This document shows positions 42,953 through 51,349 of a stretch of 64,000 bases of DNA, piece after piece (position 1 is the stretch's first letter; the number at the start of each line of letters is the position of its first letter). Location: NCBI GenBank assembly GCA_964421565.1, contig CAYQXJ010000008.1, positions 1 through 64,000 on the forward strand, in the 5' to 3' direction. The notes below the pieces were generated by a model. The model saw only the letters and a program-made list of their open reading frames with translations. It had not been told where the DNA came from and did no database searches. The translations under genes were made by a program, and so were the position numbers. Origin of the DNA: CAYQXJ01 sp964421565 (GTDB lineage Bacteria; Planctomycetota; Brocadiia; SM23-32).

Positions 42953-44007
42953 AGCACCTCCATCATGGCCTGCAACGTCATCTGCAGCACATCGCGCCGC
43001 TCATCCGCGTCCTCAATCTCCGCTTCGGCGCGGCTCTGAAACTCCGCGAAGAGGTCCGTCTCGAGCACCTCGCCGATGTCACGCAGCGTCACGTTGCACT
43101 CGGCACAGTCGGCCGCCAACTCCTGTATCCTGGCGACCAGTTCCGACTCGGTCAGCCCCAGTTGTCGTGCATTTACAAAACCGCCCGCATGCAGCAGTGC
43201 ACGGGCGTGCGGATCCAGCGCGGCCAACCGCTGCCTGATGGTGTCGAGGGGGTCGCTGTCTTCGAAGGGGTCGAGCTGCAGGCGAAGCTCGGCGTAGTAG
43301 GGGGTCGGCAGCTCCCGGGGCTCTGGTTGCTCCCCCACGCTGAACACGTTCACCTGACGAGGGCCGAGTTCCCGGCGCGTCACGGGCACGGGCGAGCCGG
43401 GGTAGACGAACCATCCGCCGGAGGGCAGTCGCCAGCGTTCGAACCGCGAGTGAAAATGGCCGGCCAGCACATAATCGGGCGAAAGCGCCTGGAAGTGCGC
43501 GAGCCGCACCGGCATGTAACGGCGGTCGCCCTCTCGGCCGAAGTCCGCCCGCGACGTGTCCGTCGGCAGGGCATCGAGCAACTCCCCGTGGTAGGCCAAG
43601 ATGCTGAAGCCGTCACCTTCGGGGTGCTTGCGCAGATGTCGCAGCTTCTCCAGAACTTCTTCGGCGTGAATGTCCTGGAAGGGGAGGCCGGCGAAGGCTA
43701 CATCGTCGATCCTCAGGGGCTCTTCACCCAGGACGCGGGCTTCCGAGCCGAAGAAGGCGCCTCCGCCGTACGATTGGGCATCGTGATTGCCCGGCAGCAG
43801 CAGAACCGTCATCCCGGTATCGGAGAAGACGGCTCGGACCTCCCCACGCAGCCGGCCGGCGTCGGCGTCGGCGTCGAACAGGTCGCCGCTGACGACCATC
43901 ACACGGGCATCTTCGGCCTGGCCCGTCTCAACCACGGCAAGCAGGGCCTGCCAGCGCTCGTCGCTGGTCTCCCGCAGGTGTATGTCCGCCGTATGGATGA
44001 TCTTCAT
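42949..44007 (-). CDS. YhaO-like SbcD-type metallophosphoesterase (DNA exonuclease)
   Basis: 352 residues from ATG 44007 (MKIIHTADIH); the longer frame upstream adds nothing conserved. Metal-binding motifs in order: HTADIHL, VSGDLFD, LPGNHD, AYHGEL and AGHFHSR, as in SbcD/Mre11. The C-terminal 170 residues are the family's capping region. Together with the ATPase gene (ATGA overlap) it forms an SbcCD-like module. Confidence 0.9.
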   Translation of the reverse strand: MKIIHTADIHLRETSDERWQALLAVVETGQAEDARVMVVSGDLFDADADAGRLRGEVRAVFSDTGMTVLLLPGNHDAQSYGGGAFFGSEARVLGEEPLRIDDVAFAGLPFQDIHAEEVLEKLRHLRKHPEGDGFSILAYHGELLDALPTDTSRADFGREGDRRYMPVRLAHFQALSPDYVLAGHFHSRFERWRLPSGGWFVYPGSPVPVTRRELGPRQVNVFSVGEQPEPRELPTPYYAELRLQLDPFEDSDPLDTIRQRLAALDPHARALLHAGGFVNARQLGLTESELVARIQELAADCAECNVTLRDIGEVLETDLFAEFQSRAEAEIEDADERRDVLQMTLQAMMEVL

Positions 44008-44163
44008 GGCATCGGACAGGGCAAGGGTCGTCGCCGATACCCATGCTACAGGCAACTAATCATCTGTCAAGCGTCGCGGCGAGCGGCATGGGGTTGACTT
44101 GGGCCGGTGCTTACTCGAACATGGACATGCAGGGCTTTTCGGATCGCCTCAGGGGGGCCGACC

Positions 44164-44604
44164 ATGGATGTTGACCGCACTGCTGCGCAAGCCGGGTTCG
44201 AGTCGTTTGAGCACACGGCGGACGTGGGGCTGCGGGTTTGGGCGCCCTGCATGCGGGAGCTGTTCATGCAGGCTGCCAGGGGCTTTATTGACATGTTGTT
44301 CGCGCCCGGGGACATCAATGCTGCCAGGGAATTGAGGGTGAAGGCGGACGGGGCCGAGCCGGAAGAGTTGCTGGTTTCGTGGCTGGAGGAGATTCTGTTT
44401 GCCTTTGACGCACGGGGCTTCGCGCCGGCGGGAGTGGAGATCAACGAGTTCGGGGATGGCTGCGTGGTCGGCGTGCTGCGGGGCGAGACCTTTGACCCCG
44501 AGCGGCACGAGGTGCGACAGCCGGTGAAGGCGGTCACTTACCACGATCTGGACATCCGGCAGACGGAGAGCGGATACGAAGCGCGGATTGTCTTCGATGT
44601 GTAG
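44164..44604 (+). CDS. Archease
   Basis: 146 residues from ATG 44164 with a G-rich Shine-Dalgarno seven bases upstream. Motifs FEHTADVGLRVWAP near the start (metal Asp), then ARGFIDMLF, LLVSWLEEILFAFD and the end VKAVTYHDLDIRQTESGYEARIVFDV are diagnostic of archease. The protein stimulates the RtcB ligase, promoting guanylylation and multiple turnover. It sits directly before rtcB, 12 bases apart, a common pairing. Confidence 0.95.
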   Translation: MDVDRTAAQAGFESFEHTADVGLRVWAPCMRELFMQAARGFIDMLFAPGDINAARELRVKADGAEPEELLVSWLEEILFAFDARGFAPAGVEINEFGDGCVVGVLRGETFDPERHEVRQPVKAVTYHDLDIRQTESGYEARIVFDV

Positions 44605-44616
44605 CGAGGGATGGCA

Positions 44617-46071
44617 ATGGCTGAGCGAGACTACGACATAGAGCAGGTGTCTACGTATGTGTGGCAGATAGCCCCGCAGGGGCGAATGAACGTGCCCGTG
44701 CGCGTCTATGCCAGTAAAGGGCTGTTGGAGGCAATCGAGGGGGACGGTGCGCTGAAGCAGGCGATGAACGTGGCGCAAATGCCGGGCATCGTGCGGGCCT
44801 CGCTGGCCATGCCCGACGCACACTGGGGCTACGGGTTCCCGATCGGGGGAGTGGCGGCCTTCGACCCCGAGGAGGGGGGCGTTGTGACGCCGGGCGGAAT
44901 AGGCTTCGACATCAATTGCGGCGTGCGGCTGGTGCGCACCGAACTGGAGCACGACGATGTGAAGCCGAAGATCAAGGAGCTTGTACAAGAACTCCACCGC
45001 CAGGTCCCCTGCGGCGTCGGTTCCTCCCGCGCGATCCGCAAGCTCTCCTCCAAGGATATGCACCGCGTTTGGACCGGGGGGGCGAGCTGGGCGGTGGAGA
45101 ACGGGTTCGGCCGCGAGGCAGACCTGGTGTGCACTGAGGCGCAGGGCGCGCTGCAGGACGCCGATCCCGACACGATCAGCGAAAAGGCCCTCGAGCGGGG
45201 ACAGAAGCAGATGGGCACCCTGGGCAGCGGCAACCACTTCCTGGAGGTGGACGTTGTCGATGATGTGTTCGACGAGGAAGCCGCTGAGACCTTCGGCCTG
45301 AGAAGTGGCGGCATTGCGCTCCAGATCCATTGCGGCTCGCGCGGGTTCGGGCATCAGGTCTGCACCGACTTTTTGAAGACGATGCAAAGGGCCACCAGCA
45401 AGTATGGAATCGAACTGCCCGACAGGCAGCTCGCCTGCGCGCCGCTTGACTCCCCGGAGGCGCAGCGCTACCTGGGCGCCATGCGCTGCGCGGCCAACTA
45501 CGCGTGGTGCAACCGCCAGACGATCCTCGCCCTGGCGGTTCGGGCGCTGGAGAACGTGATGGGCGGCGACCGGGATGCTCTCGGCGTGGCGCAGGTCTAC
45601 GACGTCTGTCATAACATCGCCAAGTGGGAGGAACACGAGGTGGAGGGGCGCACGAAGCGGCTGTGCGTGCACCGCAAGGGGGCGACGCGGGCCTTCCCGG
45701 CCGGGCATCCGGAGACGCCTGAGCCCTATGCGGAGGTCGGCCAGCCGGTGCTGATCCCCGGGGACATGGGCACGTGCTCTTACGTGCTGGTCGGCGCGCC
45801 GAAGGCAATGCAGGAGACATGGGGCAGCACCTGCCACGGCGCCGGCCGCAGCATGAGCCGCAAGGGAGCGAAGAAGAAAGCGAGCGGTCGAAACATCCAG
45901 AAGGAGCTCGAACAGAAGGGCATCTACGTCGAGTACGAGGGGCGCAGCACACTCGCCGAGGAGATGTCCGAGGCGTACAAAGACGTTGAGGAGGTTGTCA
46001 GCGTGATGCACGAGCTGGGCGTTACGCGCAAAGTGGCGCGCCTGCGGCCGATAGGTGTGGTGAAGGGCTGA
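44617..46071 (+). CDS. rtcB: RNA-splicing ligase RtcB
   Basis: 484 residues from ATG 44617, since GAGGG lies six bases before it; ATG 44611 sits right against GAGGG. Joins 2',3'-cyclic phosphate (3'-phosphate) and 5'-OH RNA ends with GTP and Mn2+. Ligands and nucleophile are visible: GIGFDINCG (Asp/Cys), GSGNHFLEV (His), IHCGSRGFGHQ (His) and the guanylylated His in CHGAGRSMSR. Archease immediately upstream. No rtcA or rtcR is present. Confidence 0.96.
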   Translation: MAERDYDIEQVSTYVWQIAPQGRMNVPVRVYASKGLLEAIEGDGALKQAMNVAQMPGIVRASLAMPDAHWGYGFPIGGVAAFDPEEGGVVTPGGIGFDINCGVRLVRTELEHDDVKPKIKELVQELHRQVPCGVGSSRAIRKLSSKDMHRVWTGGASWAVENGFGREADLVCTEAQGALQDADPDTISEKALERGQKQMGTLGSGNHFLEVDVVDDVFDEEAAETFGLRSGGIALQIHCGSRGFGHQVCTDFLKTMQRATSKYGIELPDRQLACAPLDSPEAQRYLGAMRCAANYAWCNRQTILALAVRALENVMGGDRDALGVAQVYDVCHNIAKWEEHEVEGRTKRLCVHRKGATRAFPAGHPETPEPYAEVGQPVLIPGDMGTCSYVLVGAPKAMQETWGSTCHGAGRSMSRKGAKKKASGRNIQKELEQKGIYVEYEGRSTLAEEMSEAYKDVEEVVSVMHELGVTRKVARLRPIGVVKG

Positions 46072-46278
46072 GGTCGCCCGGACATTCTGACGCACCTTTC
46101 TGCGCGCCGTATTGGTGCCCACAGGCCCGACAACGGCCCTCTGAGGCCCGTTCGCCGCATGTCAGGTGTCAACATACTCTGCCCTTCCGATAGACTTGGC
46201 TATCCTGGTGGGGTTCTGTCTGCAGGACGCTGCTGACGAGCCCCGTCCGTGCATAGCCCGCCCGGGAGGTGGCGGAGT

Positions 46279-48969
46279 ATGGTTGTGGCATGCCCCTACT
46301 GCGAGGCCGAGCAGGAAGTCGCCACGGGCGTAACGGCGGCGCAGTGCACCGAGTGCAAGCGGCAGTTCCCCGTGCGCGATGTCGGCACGGTGGCATGCCC
46401 GGGCTGCGGCTGCGACCTGACCGTTCCCCCCGGCGTCTCGGTAGTGCTCTGCGGCAGTTGTCGCGCACGCGTGGACGTTACCACCGGCCAGCCGGTCCAG
46501 CCGTCCACCACGCCTCAACCAACGCCTGCCCCTTCGGGCGAAGCTCGCAGTGCCACACCTCACGAGGAGACATCCGTCATCCTCGGCCATACGAACTTCG
46601 AGGAGGTGCGCCTGCAGAGCGTCCAGGCCGAGTTCGGCGAACGCTACGAGGTGTTGGAACCGGTCGGCAAGGGCGGCATGGGGGCTGTGTTCAAGGCGCG
46701 TCAGCGCCAGCCGGAGCGTCTGGTCGTGCTGAAGGTCATGCTCAGCGGCCGCTTCGCCTCCCGCAAGTATCGCGTCCGCTTCGAGCGCGAGGCGCAGGCC
46801 GTGGCGCGACTGAAGCACCCGGGCATCGTATCCGTCTACGAGTATGGCGAAGTCAACGGGCAGCCCTATTTCACGATGGAATACGTGGAGGGCTGCGACG
46901 TCAGGGAGTACGTGCTGCGCCACAAGCTGGACAAGCACGAGATATGCGAGCTCATGCTCAAGATCAGCCGCGCGGTCGCCTACGCCCACCAGCGCGGAGT
47001 CATACACCGTGACATCAAACCCAGCAACATACTGGTGGACGGTCAGGGCAACCCCCGCCTGCTCGACTTCGGCCTGGCCCGCCTGGCCGACGGACACTGG
47101 GACGAAGACCCCGACATGACCGAGCACGGCGAGGTGATGGGCACTCCGTCGTACATGAGCCCGGAGCAGACTATCGGGCGGGCGGAAGAGATCGACCTGC
47201 GCTCCGACGTCTACTCCATCGGCGTGCTGTTCTACGAACTCGTCACCGGCGCTCTGCCCTACCGCATCGACCGCAAGCGCCCGCTCGAGTCCTTGCGGAT
47301 TGTGCGCGACTACGTGCCGCGGCGCCCCTCCACCGTGAACGAGAAGCTGGACTCCGACCTCGACGCCATCGTGATGAAGTGCCTCGAGAAGGAACGCGAA
47401 CTCCGCTATCAGAGCGCCATCGAGCTGGCCGAGGACATCAACCGTTACCTGACCGGCAAACCCGTCGAGGCGCGCCCCTCAACCAGTTTCTACCACCTGC
47501 GGAAGCTCATGTGGCGGCACCGAAACGTGTTCCTCCCGGTCGCTGCCGGCGTCCTGGTCGGGCTGGTGATGAACGTGGTCTTCATCTGCGAGCTGATCAA
47601 GTCCGAACGGCGTACCCGAGCCAGCTACATGCAGGCCGTCGAGAGAGACCAGCAAATCCTGAAGTTCGTTGAGGACCTCAAGGCGGTCCGTCGGACTGTC
47701 GACGACCTGATACTCCAGGGGCGGTGGGAGGAGGCATACGATAAGGCGCTGTTCGCGGAGAAGCACTTCGCCGACGCCGGCTACGAAGGCTACGCCGAGC
47801 AAGTCCGTGCGCGCATCGCCGGCCGGACGCAGGGCGAGTTTGAACGGATCAGCAAACTGATCGCCGATCTCCAGTTCAAGGAAGCCCGCGACCGCATACG
47901 TCAGCTTAAGAACCTGGCCGAACACACGGGCCTGGAGCAACTGGCCGAGGCGGCAAACCAAGCCGAAGCCAGCTTCGGCGAAGACTGCTGGCAGAGCCTG
48001 TTCCCTTATATACAGGGCGGGGGTGGTTCGGCCCCGGCGCTCGAGAAGTTCCTCGCCGAATGCCCTGACAGCTCTCACGAGCAGGAGGCCCGCGAGTTGC
48101 TTCAACGCGTCATGGGCAGTATTCGCTTCGCCGAGTGGCCCTTCGACGAAGAAGAAGCCGAGCGACGTCGGCAACTGACAGCACGCGTGATGGAACTGCC
48201 CAGCAGCACGACGATGCCGCTCGATGGCGGCGCCCAACTGCAGCTCGTGCTCATCCCCGCCGGCGAATTCCTGATGGGCGCTGACGAAGGCAGCGTTCAG
48301 CAGATGGATAACGTGCCCCAGCATCGCGTGCGCATCACCAGGCCCTTCTTCGCCAGCGCCACCGAGATCACCCGCGAGCAGTACGAGGCAGTGACCGGTC
48401 GGCTGCCCGCCGGCTCGGACGAGGCGCCCGACATGCCGGCCGTTGTCTCATGGGGCGAAGCTCAGGACTTCTGCGCGAAGCTTTCCCGTCGCAGCGGTAT
48501 GACCGTGCGACTGCCCACCGAGGCCGAGTGGGAATACATGTGCCGGGCCGGTTCGAGCGGACCCTATACACACGGGGTCAATGCTCAGGGCGGCGGGCTC
48601 GACCTGTACGGCTGGTACGCCGACAACTCCAGCGGGGCGCCCCGTCCGGTAGGGCGCAAGCTGGCGAACGTGTGGGGGTTGCACGACGTTCACGGCAATG
48701 CACAGGAGTGGTGCAGCGACTGGTATGACGCAAGGTACTATCACTCGTCCCCCGTAGAGGACCCCATGGGCCCCACCAGCGGGGCGTACCGCGTCATGCG
48801 GGGTGGCTCCTTCCGCAGCGCTGCCCGGGCGCTCGGCGCGGCCGTGCGTACGGCCGCCGAACCCTCAAGCACCAGCCCCACCTACGGCTTCAGAGTCTGC
48901 GTAGAGCACCCCACGCCCGGGGCAGGCGAGCAGGCCGACCGCGCCATAGCCGTCGCTTCGCAACGCTGA
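46279..48969 (+). CDS. Ser/Thr protein kinase fused to a formylglycine-generating-enzyme-like (SUMF) domain
   Basis: 896 residues from ATG 46279 (GGAGG upstream). N-terminal two zinc-ribbon-like motifs: CPYC..CTEC (about 5-26) and CPGC..CGSC (about 40-61). Kinase domain about 123-400: glycine loop VGKGGMGAVF, Lys152 in VVLKVM, HRDIKPSN with the catalytic Asp245, and LLDFGLA (DFG 263-265). A membrane helix lies about 415-438. Coiled coil follows, then from about 650 the SUMF/FGE-like domain: VLIPAGEFLMGAD, LPTEAEWEYMCRAG and VRTAAEP..YGFRVCVE. Most members of this domain class lack formylglycine activity and bind other ligands. It may sense an external signal through the SUMF domain. Confidence 0.92.
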   Translation: MVVACPYCEAEQEVATGVTAAQCTECKRQFPVRDVGTVACPGCGCDLTVPPGVSVVLCGSCRARVDVTTGQPVQPSTTPQPTPAPSGEARSATPHEETSVILGHTNFEEVRLQSVQAEFGERYEVLEPVGKGGMGAVFKARQRQPERLVVLKVMLSGRFASRKYRVRFEREAQAVARLKHPGIVSVYEYGEVNGQPYFTMEYVEGCDVREYVLRHKLDKHEICELMLKISRAVAYAHQRGVIHRDIKPSNILVDGQGNPRLLDFGLARLADGHWDEDPDMTEHGEVMGTPSYMSPEQTIGRAEEIDLRSDVYSIGVLFYELVTGALPYRIDRKRPLESLRIVRDYVPRRPSTVNEKLDSDLDAIVMKCLEKERELRYQSAIELAEDINRYLTGKPVEARPSTSFYHLRKLMWRHRNVFLPVAAGVLVGLVMNVVFICELIKSERRTRASYMQAVERDQQILKFVEDLKAVRRTVDDLILQGRWEEAYDKALFAEKHFADAGYEGYAEQVRARIAGRTQGEFERISKLIADLQFKEARDRIRQLKNLAEHTGLEQLAEAANQAEASFGEDCWQSLFPYIQGGGGSAPALEKFLAECPDSSHEQEARELLQRVMGSIRFAEWPFDEEEAERRRQLTARVMELPSSTTMPLDGGAQLQLVLIPAGEFLMGADEGSVQQMDNVPQHRVRITRPFFASATEITREQYEAVTGRLPAGSDEAPDMPAVVSWGEAQDFCAKLSRRSGMTVRLPTEAEWEYMCRAGSSGPYTHGVNAQGGGLDLYGWYADNSSGAPRPVGRKLANVWGLHDVHGNAQEWCSDWYDARYYHSSPVEDPMGPTSGAYRVMRGGSFRSAARALGAAVRTAAEPSSTSPTYGFRVCVEHPTPGAGEQADRAIAVASQR

Positions 48970-49024
48970 GGCTCCGCGGGCCGCTGCTGCCGGCCTCGCG
49001 CCGTAGCCACCCCCCCTCGCCCCT

Positions 49025-49216
49025 TCACTCCTCCACTATCTTGATCGCCGCCACAGGACAGTTCTCGACCGCCTCGCGGCACCGGTCCTCGACTTCCGCG
49101 GGGACTTCGTCTACTTGCACTTGCGAGATGCCGTCGACGACCTTGAAGACTTCCGGACACGTGATCTCGCACGACATGGACCCAATGCACAGGTCCTCAT
49201 CAACCTCCACTTTCAT
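49025..49216 (-). CDS. Small single-cluster ferredoxin, probably [3Fe-4S]
   Basis: 63 residues from ATG 49216 with GGAGGTG six bases upstream (the frame extends 12 residues further without resemblance). Cysteines at 10, 16, 20, 46 and 53 fall where the Desulfovibrio gigas FdII-type family has 8, 14, 18, 42 and 50, but position 13 (equivalent to Cys11) is Ser in CIGSMSCEITCP. This replaces the fourth-iron ligand, so a [3Fe-4S] cluster, or a [4Fe-4S] with a non-Cys ligand, is expected; Cys20/Cys46 could form the disulphide. Partner unknown; neighbours are the convergent kinase gene and the divergent permease gene. Confidence 0.88.
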   Translation of the reverse strand: MKVEVDEDLCIGSMSCEITCPEVFKVVDGISQVQVDEVPAEVEDRCREAVENCPVAAIKIVEE

Positions 49217-49471
49217 TGCTGCACCTCCGCGTGCTGGTATTTCAAGTTGCACTGAGGAGCGTGGTTGCGCACCTCTCGTAAGATAGACGCTTCCGGCGGT
49301 TCAGTCAAACTGCTGGCGACGGAAATCGCGGGCGGCCCCGTCGGGAGGAGGGGGGGTACTTGTTGTTCGGTGGCTCGGCTCGGCCTGTTGCATTATACTT
49401 TCGGCCACTGCGACATCAGCGGCCCCGATCGCTTTGGCGTAGTTCCGCGGACTCTTGCATTGGCAGGGCAC

Positions 49472-51334
49472 ATGGCACTGAGAAGAGAGGTCGGCAGCCT
49501 GACGGTCTTCGCCATGGCTGCCGGCGCCATGATCAGCTCGGGCTTGTTCGTTCTGCCGGCGGTTGTCTTTGCTCATGTAGGATACGGTGTCTCGCTGTGC
49601 TATCTTCTTGCTGCACTGCTGCTGATACCGGCGGTGTTGAGCAAGGCGGAGCTGATGACCGCCATGCCGAAGGCGGGCGGCACGTACTTCTTCATTGACC
49701 GCAGCCTCGGGCCAGGCATCGGCACCGCCGGAGGGATTGCTGCCTGGGCCTCGATTGCCTTCAAGAGCGCGTTTGCCCTGCTGGGCATTGGTGTGCTTGC
49801 TGCGCACGTGCTGAATTGGGGCGTCGATGGCTGGCAGGTGAAGGCGGTTGCCGTTGGATTCTGCGCCCTGTTCACCGCCATCAACCTTCTGGGCATCAAG
49901 CAGGCCGGCCGCGTGCAGATAGTGCTGGTGGGTGTGTTGCTCGGCATTCTCGTCGCGTACGTCGCCAGCAGCTTCGGTTCGCTGCGCTATCCGGCGGCGT
50001 CAGACTACTTCCCTGAAGGGTGGAACAGCCTGCTTGCCGGCGCGGCAATGGTGTTCATCTCCTTCGGCGGCGTCACAAAGGTGGCGACGATGGGGGAGGA
50101 GGTTCGACGTCCCAAGCGCGACTTGCCGGTCGGCATGTTCTCAGCCGCTGCCCTGATCGGCTTGCTTTACGTGGTGGTGGTCTTCGTTACCGTGGGGATC
50201 TTGCCAACAGAGCCCGAGCTCTGGCGGCCGGCGCCTATCTCGCAGGCGGCCGAGGTGCTGTGGGGCCGGCCGGGCGCCGTGTTGCTTGGGGTCGCTGCGA
50301 TGGCGGCGTTCCTCACCACGGGCAACGCCGGCATACTGAGCGCCAGCCGAACCCTGATGGCGATGAGCCAGGACGAACTGCTGCCACGCCGCCTCGGTTC
50401 GGTCAACCAACGGACCGGCACGCCGAGCGGCGCGATACTTTTCACCTCCGCCTTCATGGTCGTGGCCCTTCTGATCCTCGAACTGAGCGTCTTCGTGAAG
50501 GCGGCCTCAGCGATGATGATCCTGCTGTTCATGTTCGAGATGCTCGCCGTCGTGCTGATGCGCGAAAGCCGCGTGCCGACCTACAAACCCAGCTACCGTT
50601 CGCCCGGCTATCCCTGGCTGCAGGTCGGCGGATTGGTTTGCTACGGGTTCTTGCTTGTCGAACTGGGCACTCTGCCCCTTGCCGTGGCCGGCTTCATCGT
50701 GGGGGGGGCGGCCCTGTGGTACGCCCTGTATGCCCGGGTCAGCGTGCTGCGGGAGTCGGCACTGGTGCGCCTGGCCCGGCGACTGGCCGCCGTTGACTTC
50801 GATGATCACGACCTGGAGGCGGAGCTCTCGCGTGTGACGCGAGAGCGCGACCAGCGCACGCAGGACCGGTTCGATCGGCTGGTTCAGGACTGCACCGTGC
50901 TTGACCTGCGAGCGCCGGCTTCGCGAGAAGAGCTGTTCCATGTCATCGCAGACAACCTCGCCGAATCTGTCGGTCTGCCTGCCGAGGAGCTCTATAGACG
51001 TCTCGAAGAGCGTGAATCGCTCTCCTCGACTGTGGTCCGGCCTGGACTTGCGATACCCCACCTCATCATGGAGGAAGCCCCCGGCTTCCACATGCTCCTG
51101 ATACGGAGCCGCGGCGGGGTTCAGTTCGAGGAGGGGGAAAACCCCGCCTATGCCATCTTCGTCATGGTCGCACCGCCGACGGAACGCAACTTCTACTTGC
51201 GCTCTCTGGTGGCGGTTGCCGAGGTAGCGCAGGATCCGGACTTCGACCGGCGCTGGCGAGACGCCCGCACCCGCGAAGCCCTGCGGGAAGTCGTTCTGGC
51301 TGCCGAACGCCGGCGCGATCATGTGGACGAGTAG
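49472..51334 (+). CDS. APC-family amino acid permease fused to a PTS-EIIA-like domain
   Basis: 620 residues from ATG 49472 with CAGGG five bases upstream; the frame extends further upstream but without family match. Residues about 1-430 have twelve hydrophobic helices of the APC superfamily: SLTVFAMAAGAMISSGLF at the start (substrate loop GxxISSG), then MPKAGGTYFFIDRSLGP and FSIGILSASRTLMAMS-like GILSASRTLMAMSQDELLP. After a charged linker (about 430-470), the C-terminus (about 475-615) resembles the PTS EIIA type 2 (fructose/mannitol) fold: REELFHVIADNLAES, GLAIPHLI with the phospho-accepting-type His, and a VAPPTERNFYLRSLVAVAEV helix. No EI or HPr gene is near, so the fused domain may be regulatory. 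Confidence 0.87.
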   Translation: MALRREVGSLTVFAMAAGAMISSGLFVLPAVVFAHVGYGVSLCYLLAALLLIPAVLSKAELMTAMPKAGGTYFFIDRSLGPGIGTAGGIAAWASIAFKSAFALLGIGVLAAHVLNWGVDGWQVKAVAVGFCALFTAINLLGIKQAGRVQIVLVGVLLGILVAYVASSFGSLRYPAASDYFPEGWNSLLAGAAMVFISFGGVTKVATMGEEVRRPKRDLPVGMFSAAALIGLLYVVVVFVTVGILPTEPELWRPAPISQAAEVLWGRPGAVLLGVAAMAAFLTTGNAGILSASRTLMAMSQDELLPRRLGSVNQRTGTPSGAILFTSAFMVVALLILELSVFVKAASAMMILLFMFEMLAVVLMRESRVPTYKPSYRSPGYPWLQVGGLVCYGFLLVELGTLPLAVAGFIVGGAALWYALYARVSVLRESALVRLARRLAAVDFDDHDLEAELSRVTRERDQRTQDRFDRLVQDCTVLDLRAPASREELFHVIADNLAESVGLPAEELYRRLEERESLSSTVVRPGLAIPHLIMEEAPGFHMLLIRSRGGVQFEEGENPAYAIFVMVAPPTERNFYLRSLVAVAEVAQDPDFDRRWRDARTREALREVVLAAERRRDHVDE

Positions 51335-51349
51335 CAGGGCACCTGCGGA

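Noticed and set aside
49265..49471. Extension of the permease-EIIA gene to 49265
   Set aside because: Covers the divergent promoter region and reads as non-family sequence before the MALRREVGSL start.
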